A stretch of 64,000 nt of DNA, from contig NZ_JAFLQZ010000010.1 in assembly GCF_017313265.1 (NCBI RefSeq), positions 124,001 through 188,000 of the forward strand, in the 5' to 3' direction. The DNA is from Hymenobacter telluris (GTDB taxonomy: Bacteria; Bacteroidota; Bacteroidia; Cytophagales; Hymenobacteraceae). A program made the position numbers and the translations under genes. This document shows positions 57,079 through 64,000 of this stretch, piece by piece. The notes beneath the pieces were generated by a model, which was not told the origin of the DNA, did not search any database, and worked only from the letters and a program-made list of their open reading frames with translations. Positions within the stretch are counted from its first letter, which is position 1. Each line of letters begins with the position of its first letter.

Positions 57079-60000
57079 CTACGGCTGCCCGGCAATTTGC
57101 AGGCGCGCACCCGCCGAATGCGCCGTAAACTCGGGGGCGTACAGGCACTGCAACTGACTCAGGCCACCAGAGAAGTTACCAGCCTGCGCGGCCCGCAGGC
57201 GGTACTCGAAGGTGTGGGTGCCTTTGGGGAAGTAGCTGATGAAGAAGTTGGTGGCCGCGTCGCGCGGACTCTCGTAGTAGCCCAGCCCGCCTTGGTATTG
57301 GTAGCCCGAGGTTTGAGAAATCAGCTCCAGGCCGGCGGCGCGCTGGTCTTTGAGGTGCACGTACTCCAGGTCCCGGTCTGAGCGAAGCACGAGGCGTACT
57401 ACCAGCACGTCGCCAACGCGCAGGGGTGTGGTGGCAGTGAGGCGCTCCAGCGTGGGCCCGCCAGTGGTACGCACTTCGCGGTAGAGCTGGCGCTCCAACT
57501 GCAAGGGCGTAGCGGCGGGCGTAATCTTGTCTAGCTGCTCGAAATACTGCCAATACAGCGCCCCCCACGCTACGCCGGCATCGGTTTTGGTTACCGTCAC
57601 TTTGCCTTGAGCGGGCTTGATGTCGGCGGCGGGCCAAGTGGTTTTAGAGTAGCCGGTGCCGGCTTGCTGCTTGGTAGTTGGTATGGGTTGGCCGCCTACC
57701 GTGACTTGCAGCGGCTTGGTGGCCGCCAGCCAGTTGGCGCCGCGCAACAGCAGGGCGTAGCAAGCATCGGCGGTGGCGCGGGTGCTTTCCCAGTTCTGGG
57801 TTTGCTTCTGCTTGAGCAGCCACAGCTTCATTTCATCCACGGCCTGCTGGTTGTTCTGCACTTCATCGAAAGCCTCGATAAGCGTGGCTTGGGTTTCGGT
57901 GGGAGCTTCGCGCCAATAGTAGCCACCGCGCACCTCCTTCCAGTACATGCCTAGCTCCAGGCTGTGCAGGGCGTTTTCGGAGAGGGCCGTGAGGATGTCT
58001 TTTACGGCGGCGGGCTGCGCTTTCTGGCGGTGCAGGGCCAGGGCGGTTTCAGCTTGCAGGTAGCGGGTTTGGGTTTGCCAGAACGTGGCGGCCTGCTGCT
58101 GGTAGTACGCCTGCGCCGGCTGGGCGGCCTTAGCAACGGCCTGATTCACCCAGAAGCTGCGGGCATATAACGCCTGCACCTGCAAATCCGAGAGGTGCTG
58201 CGCCTTTAGATTGACTTTGGGCTGCTTGCGCAACTGGTCGTAGTCGCGCTGGAGCTGGGTATCCAGGTAACTCAGCGCCTTTTGCAGGATGTCCTGGGCC
58301 GGGCCGTTTTGCTTGACATCCAGCGCACCCAGCTTTTGCAGCTTGCCGAACCCGGCCACAATCAGCTGGGTGATATACCGGTCATCGGGCATCCGCTCAA
58401 ACCACGGGAAGGCGCCGTTGGGCTGCTGCATGTTGGCTAGTTTGGCGAGGGCGCGGGCAGTTTCGGCCTGCAAGCGCGGGGCGTCGAACAGCTCGGTCAG
58501 GCGGCGCATCCGCTCGGTTTCGCTCTGCGCATCGCGCACCCACGGCGTTTCCTGGAGCAGCAGGTTTTTTAGTTCCTGGTTTTGTTCCAGCTTGCTGCTG
58601 AGTGCGGCCTTGTCGCCGGCTTGGGCGGCGCGCTTCCACTCTTCCAGGGTGGTACGGAGCTGCGGGTTGCTTTGCAGGATTTTGGCGGCCAGCAAGTTGG
58701 CATACAAGCGGCTGAACACCTGCTCGGAGCACTCGTAGGGGTACTCCATCAAATACGGCAGGGCCTGCACGGCGTACCACGCGGGGTTCTGGGTTGTCTC
58801 CAGCGTGAGCGAGTAATTGCGGCGCGTAGGCGACGTAGTGCTGGTCAGCTTGCTCAACTCGAACTCGCGGGTTGCCGGCCCCACAATAGGGAGCGGCAGG
58901 CTTTCGGTGACCAGAATCCGGTTCGGCAACACCGGCAGCGTATTTTCCTCGCCGTCCTGGACAGTTGCTTGGTTGTTGGTTTGTGGTTGTTGGTTTTTGG
59001 CCTTTTTGCGCGCCTTTTTATTAATTCTTAATTCTTCATTGTTAATTATTAATTGCCCCGAAGCCACCACGCGGTAGGTTATGGCTTCCAGGGGTACCGC
59101 ACCTTCGGCGGTTTCGGGAATGGCGAGGTCCCAGCCGAGGGCGCTGCTTTGGTTGGCGCTCAGGCTGAACGGTAACTGCGCGGCGCTTTTCAGCAGCTTG
59201 CTGTCGAGGGGCTGCTGGGTACGGGCGTCGATAAGGAACAGTTGGGCGGTGCCGCTGAGGGGCTGGTCGGTGAGGTTGCTGAGCTTGGCGGTGAGGCGTA
59301 GCTGGTCGCCTTCGCGGAAGAAGCGCGGGGCGTTGGGCGTGACTTGCAGGCTCTTTTGCGTGACCAGCTCCCGCTGAAGCAGGCCGGTATGCAGCTGCTG
59401 GTCGTGGGCCAGGGCCAGCAGCTGCCAGCGCGTCACGGCTTCGGGCATCTGGAATTCCAGCACGGTTTCGCCTTTGGCATTGGTGCGCAAATCAGGCAGC
59501 CAAAAGGCCGTTTCACGGAAGTCCTTGCGGGCCTGCACGTTGGAGAGGTCAGCACCAACCTTATCTACTAACTCACCCATATCTAGAACTTGGTCCGTTT
59601 CGCCGGGTCTGGGTGGGGCTTCAGGCGCCGGAGGCGGAGGAGGAACCATCTTACTACTCATTGCCATTTGCGGAGCAGCTTCGGCCATATTTGTATCGCT
59701 CAGAACTCGTCTGCTTACCGCTCCCGTTATAGATGTTCGGCCGACATAGCCTTGACCAACTACCACCGCTTCGTTCGACAGTTCTGCTTCATCTTCCACT
59801 GCGGCAAAACCCCACTTATTTAAGTAAGGGTAAAGCACCGGCAAGGAAATACCCGTCGAAGATTCATCAACCAGCACCCTCGACTCGCCTGTGCCAAACC
59901 GCCCATTCCACGCCAGCACGGCCGGATAGTACGGTTTCGGAAACTCCAGCTCTGTGAAGGAATGCGGCCGGAAAACGTCCAGCGACTTATCGTAAAGTGA

Positions 60001-63000
60001 GGCCAGCAGCTCGGCGTTGGCGGGCTTACCGGTGGTGTTGTGGATGGTAACGCGCCAGGTTTCCTTCTGGCCGGGTTGCAGCTTGTCGCGGAAGGTGGCC
60101 ACGCTGAGCACCAGCGGCGTGGGGGGCGTAGCTACCTGCACAGTGGCATTGTGCGTGTAGAGGCGGTTGTCGCGCACTTGCGTGAGGTGGGCATACAGCT
60201 GCGCACCATCCAGCGTAGCCGAAACCGGAATTTCCACTACGCGCTGTTCGCCGGCTTGCAGCGTCAGCCACTCGTGGCGTAGGGTTTCGCCCTTGGCTTC
60301 CACTTCCAGCAGCAGGCGCGCGCTGGCTTCGGAGCTACCCACCAAGAAGCGCGCGGGCTGGCCGGGCAGGATGCTGTCCTGAAGGCTCACAAACCAGTCG
60401 GGGGTAGGAATCGGCAACGTGGTGGCCGTAGCGGAGAAGAGCGTAAACGCTTGCTCGGTTTTGGTGGCGGGCGTGGCGGCCGGGGTAGTGGCCGTGGCTT
60501 CCAGCACGTAGCGGCCGGGCTGCTGCTGCGCCAGCGGCGCTTGCAGAGCAGCTAATATTGGGGTTTTCTCGGTGTCGAAGTCCTGGGTGAGCACGAGGGT
60601 ACGGGCCCAGGTGCTGTCGTTGTCTTCAGGGCCGTAGGCATCGAGCGGGAACCGGCGCTTGAATTCCTCGCGGCTCAAGCCTTCTATTTCCGGCCGCTCC
60701 CAGGCGCGGGGGCGCAGGGCGCGGGCGGGCGGCGCAAGGCGGTACAGGCGCAGCGTACCGCGGGCGGGCAGGGCTTCGCCGGTGGCGTTGGTGCTGAGCA
60801 GCTTGAGGGCGGATAGTTTCTCGCGGTTCAACTGCTCCGGCACTTCCAGGCGTAGCGTCAGGGCATTGGTGCCGAGGCTGACGGACTGCTGGCCGGTGCG
60901 GGTTTCGCCAGCCGCATCGGTTACGTCGGCGGTTACCTCAAACACGTAGCCGGGCTGCCAGGGGCCGCGCTTAGCCTGGCTGGCATCCTCGCCTTTAGCC
61001 GTGAACTTCACCACGAAGCCGCCCGCCGAATCGGTTTGGGCAGTGCCGTTGAGGATTTCCATTTCCGGCCGGCCGCCGCGCGGACCGGGCAGATAGCTGC
61101 CGTAGCCCCGCCCGAAAAATGGCCAGAAGGTGCGGCGCACCACGCGGTACTGCACGGTGGCCCCATCAATGGGTTGGCCGGCGTAGGCGGTGGCTTTGCC
61201 GCGCATAGTCACTTCTTGGCCCAGCACGGGCGTACCCGTCACCGGCTCAAACGTCACCTGGAACGTGGGCCGCTTGTAGTCTTCCACTGCAAAGCTCACA
61301 CCGCCGTTGTCGGTTTGCAGACTCATCTCGCCGTTCAGCAAACCAGTAGGCAGCACAATGGAGCCGTGGAAGCTACCGAAGTCGGAGGTGGTGAAGGGCA
61401 GGGTTTGCACCGTCTGGCCATTCACATCCACGAGGCGCACCGATACGGCTTGTTTCGTGAGTAGTTCGGCCTTACCGACGCGGGTTTCAGTCAGGATACC
61501 TTTGAAATAAAGCGTCTGGCCGGGGCGGTAAATGGCGCGGTCGGTGTAGAGAAACGTGCGGCGCTGGGGCTGCTCGGCTTCCGGGTTGCGGGCGCGGCGT
61601 GGGTAGTAGCCATTGGCAGCAACCAGCAGCGAGTCGCGGCCTTTGGTTAGTAGAATTGCCCGCAGTTGGGTGTTGTCGCCGGTTTTTACACCCAGCGGAA
61701 TTTGCGCTACGCCTTCCGCGGTGGTGGCTGTCGAGGTTCCCCTGCGCTGCTTATAGGCGCGGGCGGGTTGGTCGTAATACTGAAAGAAAGGCAGCACGGC
61801 TACGTTGGCCAGGGGCTGCCCGCTTTGCCGGTGCAGGGCCAGCACGTCTACGCCGGGTTGTGCCGCGCCGCGCTGCACGGCACTCAATTCACTTACCCCA
61901 AACTGGGCGTAGGCAGTAATCACGCCGGCTTGTTCTTTCGTGGGGTTGTCGGCGGTGGTGCTGAGCACGACCAGGTAATGGCCGAGCGGCAGCGCCGGGC
62001 CGGCTTGCTGCACGGTGTGGGCTTTATAGTCGGCGGGGCTGGGTACGTCCAGGGTCCAGGTGGCGGCAGGCTTGGTGGTCAGGGCGCGGGCGTAGGTTTT
62101 CTGGAAGGCGCTTTCGTCGTAGTTGTCTTCCCGATTCAGGCGCCGTACTGCCTGCGCCGCACTCACCCGGTAGGCCGTAGCGTACAGCCGCGGCGCGTTG
62201 CGCACGTTCAGCTTCAGCAGCCACGGCTGGTTGGGCAGTACCACCTCTTCGGTGGTAAAGCTCACGTCAACCTGCTCAATACCTTGCCGCAGCGCCTTGG
62301 CTCGTGCCGCACCGCGCGACTTCGGAAACCGTTTCTCGGCTTCCAAGGCTAGCGCACGGGCTTTTGAGGGGTCGGTTTCTTGCAGGTTGCTGGCCTGCTC
62401 CGTCAGAAATTCTGTTGAAATGGGCAGTGCCTTATACGTTTCGGCCTCACGCGCCAGGGCGGCGCGGTACAGCTCGTCTTTGGCAGGTAGCTCGCTTTGC
62501 TGGTGCACGAAACGCAGGCGCTTGAGGTCCACATCGGCCAGCGCCGCTGGGTTCTTAGCATCGGTGAGACGGAAGCGGGTGAGCTGCTGCAACGCTTGCA
62601 GCGCCCAGAATTGCCCGTTCAACGAGTCGTCTTTCGGGGCAGTCAGGGGTAGGCGGGCGAAGTCGGAGGCGGCACCAAACAGGGCCGCGTCTTTCAACTC
62701 GAACTGCTCGGCGGGCTTGGTTACGTAGTATTCATCGTTGCCGAGGCCATCAATAGCGCGGTGGGCCAGCAGGTCGTAGAGCGTGGGGCGCAGGGCGCGG
62801 CCTTCGGCATTGCCACCGCGCACAGCGTAACCCAGCGCCGCTAATTCAAGCTGCTGCTGACGCTGGTCCTCGTCGGTGAGGGAGGCGCGGTAATGGCTGA
62901 TAACGGCACTGCCGAGGCGGGCGGCGTCCCAGGTGCGCAGGTCGGCGGCGCTGGCGTCGGCGGGGTCGGGTGCGGCCTGGGTGGTCCGGTCGTGTAGCTC

Positions 63001-63384
63001 GTAGCGGTGCTCGTTGTAGTAGTTGGCGTAGAGCTGGGCCAGCAAACTGTGCAGGATGGGCTTAGCTGGAAACTTAGCAACCTTCAAGTCGGCCTCTACC
63101 AGCGCAATGGCCTGCACATCGGCTTCCTGTTCCTTGGCTTCCATCAGGCGCAGCTGATACAGCAACGCCCGCAGATACTCGGGCGCATTCTGCTGCTGGC
63201 GGGCTTGCTGGTAGATGGGTTCCAGCAGCCTGGCCGCCGAAGTGGTTTGATCTTTGGCCAGCAGCTGGTCGATTTTCTTCCAGGTGGCGGCGTTGCTGCG
63301 GTTGTCGCCGGGCGGGGTGGGTTGCGAGGAGCCAGCGGAAAACAGCATCAGGAGGGCCAGTAAGCTAAACAGGAATGCACGCAT
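57079..63384 (-). CDS. Alpha-2-macroglobulin family protein
   Basis: 2101 residues with a signal peptide (MRAFLFSLLALLMLFSAGSS). It has an N-terminal Bacteroidota-specific helical region (about 20-360) and MG-type beta domains, including RRTFLYTDRAIYRPGQTLYFKGILT (about 615-640). A bait-like Pro/Met/Glu-rich segment near 1230-1260 (MVPPPPPAPEAPPRPGETD) precedes the A2M domain (FWLPDLRTNAKGETVLEFQMPEAVTRWQLLALAHD). The complement-like helical domain holds thioester motif CSEQ (C1552, Q1555). It traps proteases or supports envelope integrity in the periplasm. An in-frame AT-rich insertion encodes LIINNEELRINKK and following Gln/Asn-rich residues (about 1443-1475). The common partner PBP1c is not in the window. 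Confidence 0.95.
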   Translation of the reverse strand: MRAFLFSLLALLMLFSAGSSQPTPPGDNRSNAATWKKIDQLLAKDQTTSAARLLEPIYQQARQQQNAPEYLRALLYQLRLMEAKEQEADVQAIALVEADLKVAKFPAKPILHSLLAQLYANYYNEHRYELHDRTTQAAPDPADASAADLRTWDAARLGSAVISHYRASLTDEDQRQQQLELAALGYAVRGGNAEGRALRPTLYDLLAHRAIDGLGNDEYYVTKPAEQFELKDAALFGAASDFARLPLTAPKDDSLNGQFWALQALQQLTRFRLTDAKNPAALADVDLKRLRFVHQQSELPAKDELYRAALAREAETYKALPISTEFLTEQASNLQETDPSKARALALEAEKRFPKSRGAARAKALRQGIEQVDVSFTTEEVVLPNQPWLLKLNVRNAPRLYATAYRVSAAQAVRRLNREDNYDESAFQKTYARALTTKPAATWTLDVPSPADYKAHTVQQAGPALPLGHYLVVLSTTADNPTKEQAGVITAYAQFGVSELSAVQRGAAQPGVDVLALHRQSGQPLANVAVLPFFQYYDQPARAYKQRRGTSTATTAEGVAQIPLGVKTGDNTQLRAILLTKGRDSLLVAANGYYPRRARNPEAEQPQRRTFLYTDRAIYRPGQTLYFKGILTETRVGKAELLTKQAVSVRLVDVNGQTVQTLPFTTSDFGSFHGSIVLPTGLLNGEMSLQTDNGGVSFAVEDYKRPTFQVTFEPVTGTPVLGQEVTMRGKATAYAGQPIDGATVQYRVVRRTFWPFFGRGYGSYLPGPRGGRPEMEILNGTAQTDSAGGFVVKFTAKGEDASQAKRGPWQPGYVFEVTADVTDAAGETRTGQQSVSLGTNALTLRLEVPEQLNREKLSALKLLSTNATGEALPARGTLRLYRLAPPARALRPRAWERPEIEGLSREEFKRRFPLDAYGPEDNDSTWARTLVLTQDFDTEKTPILAALQAPLAQQQPGRYVLEATATTPAATPATKTEQAFTLFSATATTLPIPTPDWFVSLQDSILPGQPARFLVGSSEASARLLLEVEAKGETLRHEWLTLQAGEQRVVEIPVSATLDGAQLYAHLTQVRDNRLYTHNATVQVATPPTPLVLSVATFRDKLQPGQKETWRVTIHNTTGKPANAELLASLYDKSLDVFRPHSFTELEFPKPYYPAVLAWNGRFGTGESRVLVDESSTGISLPVLYPYLNKWGFAAVEDEAELSNEAVVVGQGYVGRTSITGAVSRRVLSDTNMAEAAPQMAMSSKMVPPPPPAPEAPPRPGETDQVLDMGELVDKVGADLSNVQARKDFRETAFWLPDLRTNAKGETVLEFQMPEAVTRWQLLALAHDQQLHTGLLQRELVTQKSLQVTPNAPRFFREGDQLRLTAKLSNLTDQPLSGTAQLFLIDARTQQPLDSKLLKSAAQLPFSLSANQSSALGWDLAIPETAEGAVPLEAITYRVVASGQLIINNEELRINKKARKKAKNQQPQTNNQATVQDGEENTLPVLPNRILVTESLPLPIVGPATREFELSKLTSTTSPTRRNYSLTLETTQNPAWYAVQALPYLMEYPYECSEQVFSRLYANLLAAKILQSNPQLRTTLEEWKRAAQAGDKAALSSKLEQNQELKNLLLQETPWVRDAQSETERMRRLTELFDAPRLQAETARALAKLANMQQPNGAFPWFERMPDDRYITQLIVAGFGKLQKLGALDVKQNGPAQDILQKALSYLDTQLQRDYDQLRKQPKVNLKAQHLSDLQVQALYARSFWVNQAVAKAAQPAQAYYQQQAATFWQTQTRYLQAETALALHRQKAQPAAVKDILTALSENALHSLELGMYWKEVRGGYYWREAPTETQATLIEAFDEVQNNQQAVDEMKLWLLKQKQTQNWESTRATADACYALLLRGANWLAATKPLQVTVGGQPIPTTKQQAGTGYSKTTWPAADIKPAQGKVTVTKTDAGVAWGALYWQYFEQLDKITPAATPLQLERQLYREVRTTGGPTLERLTATTPLRVGDVLVVRLVLRSDRDLEYVHLKDQRAAGLELISQTSGYQYQGGLGYYESPRDAATNFFISYFPKGTHTFEYRLRAAQAGNFSGGLSQLQCLYAPEFTAHSAGARLQIAGQP
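58966..59054. repeat. AT-rich intergenic-type repeat in frame inside the alpha-2-macroglobulin gene
   Basis: On the minus strand this part reads as AATTAATAATTAACAATG, GAAGAATTAAGAATTAAT and then AACCAACAACCACAAACC-like sequence, the style of AT-rich intergenic repeats such as those at 30304-30330. It is in frame, encodes about 30 low-complexity residues, and stands out sharply from the GC-rich gene. Confidence 0.7.
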
Positions 63385-63575
63385 ACAACAGAAACGGATG
63401 GGGTGGCAAGTTGATACAATTCAGATGCATCTTCTCCGCCAATTCCATACGCTGTGCCACATTTCTTTTCCCGCTTATCAGCCGCTGCTCCCTTGCAACC
63501 TTAACCAGGCTCCCGCGGCTCCTACTCGAAAACAGAGTTACACACCTTTCTGAATTTCCGCCCCCGAATTTTCGC

Positions 63576-64000
63576 ATGAAAAATCCCCTACTCTCTTTTG
63601 GTGCCGCATTACTACTCACCACCGCAACCGTGCAGCAGGCGCAGGCGCAACTCAGCGTCGGGCCGCGGTTTAGCTTGCAGGATACCTGGGGCCGGCACGA
63701 GGTAGCCGAGCCGTACTACAGCACTGCTTCGGGGCACCGGCGGGGGTTTCAGGCGGGTTTACTGCTGAATATTCCGTGCAGCCCGAAAGTGGCCGTGCAG
63801 CCTTCTCTGCTGTATTCGCGCCGTTTTTTTCAGGTTGAGAAGCGAACAGACAACCGTGGGGGCTACTCCGAGCTGGGCCTTGCGGCGCGGGTTAATTACC
63901 TGGAGTTGCCCGTAAACCTGGTGTACACGGTGGGTGGCACCAAGGGCCTGCAAGTGTTTGCCGGGCCCTACGCCGCATTGGGTCTGGGTGGGGAAGCCAC
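63576..64000 (+). CDS. PorT-like outer-membrane beta-barrel protein (partial, runs off the window)
   Basis: The ATG at 63576 opens an intact frame to the end of the window (141 full codons). It has a signal peptide (MKNPLLSFGAALLLTTATVQQAQAQ), then strands of an OMP_b-brl_2/PorT-type barrel: LSVGPRFSLQDTWGR, GFQAGLLLNIPCSPKVAVQPSLLYSRRFF, ARVNYLELPVNLVYTVGG and LQVFAGPYAALGLGGEA. The NYLELPVNLVY motif is characteristic of this Bacteroidota family. The 3' end is outside the window. Confidence 0.88.
   Translation, partial: MKNPLLSFGAALLLTTATVQQAQAQLSVGPRFSLQDTWGRHEVAEPYYSTASGHRRGFQAGLLLNIPCSPKVAVQPSLLYSRRFFQVEKRTDNRGGYSELGLAARVNYLELPVNLVYTVGGTKGLQVFAGPYAALGLGGEA

Overview
The window reads as chromosomal DNA of a high-GC Bacteroidota, most likely a Cytophagales member close to Hymenobacter. 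This is inferred from gene content (TonB-type outer-membrane proteins, OmpA lipoproteins, TlpA thioredoxins, DUF4870, GbsR, an alpha-2-macroglobulin with Bacteroidota features), from TAnnTTTG-type -7 promoter boxes, and from weak ribosome-binding sites. I had no database search, so the genus is a suggestion.

Layout. 1-9449: M16 peptidase, a stand-alone SRA-domain protein, O-methyltransferase, a large outer-membrane barrel protein, a LysM lytic transglycosylase and a fatty acid desaturase. 10180-17028: dnaE, a small lipoprotein, a GbsR regulator with an epimerase and a membrane protein, and thioredoxin. 17058-31599: mostly housekeeping and envelope genes (TonB/MORN, Lrp, asparaginase, DsbD, CNNM/CBS, gamma carbonic anhydrase, radical SAM, EndoIII-like, two paralogous OmpA proteins, accD, a third OmpA lipoprotein). 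A noncoding unit at about 18802-19240 holds an aberrant class II tRNA-like gene and three hairpins with the same loop. 31762-34241: RsbQ-like hydrolase, a small AT-rich patch and an XRE regulator. 34453-45392: an envelope-stress type operon. 45636-49971: GIY-YIG protein, flavin-type oxidase, TlpA, AraC and an SDR. 50017-56860: IS5 remnant, small genes, and a ferredoxin reductase/ferredoxin pair. 57079-63384: a 2101-residue alpha-2-macroglobulin. A PorT-like barrel gene runs off the right edge.

The two most interesting layers overlap. First, 33459-45392 looks like one physiological system. A divergent XRE/S24-like regulator with a palindromic operator faces a YbjN/CesT-like protein, PspA, a small membrane protein, a YqiJ/NfeD-like protein, a bPH protein, flotillin, a 1668-residue AAA ATPase and a DUF3592 protein. 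Second, the window carries several families of compact palindromic repeats. They abut start or stop codons, and one sits in frame inside the AAA gene. Three small DNA-acting genes (SRA, DUF559, GIY-YIG) are each bordered by such palindromes, and the DUF559 gene with its repeats interrupts the otherwise compact operon. This suggests, but does not prove, REPIN/RAYT-like partnerships between single-domain nucleases and dispersed palindromes.
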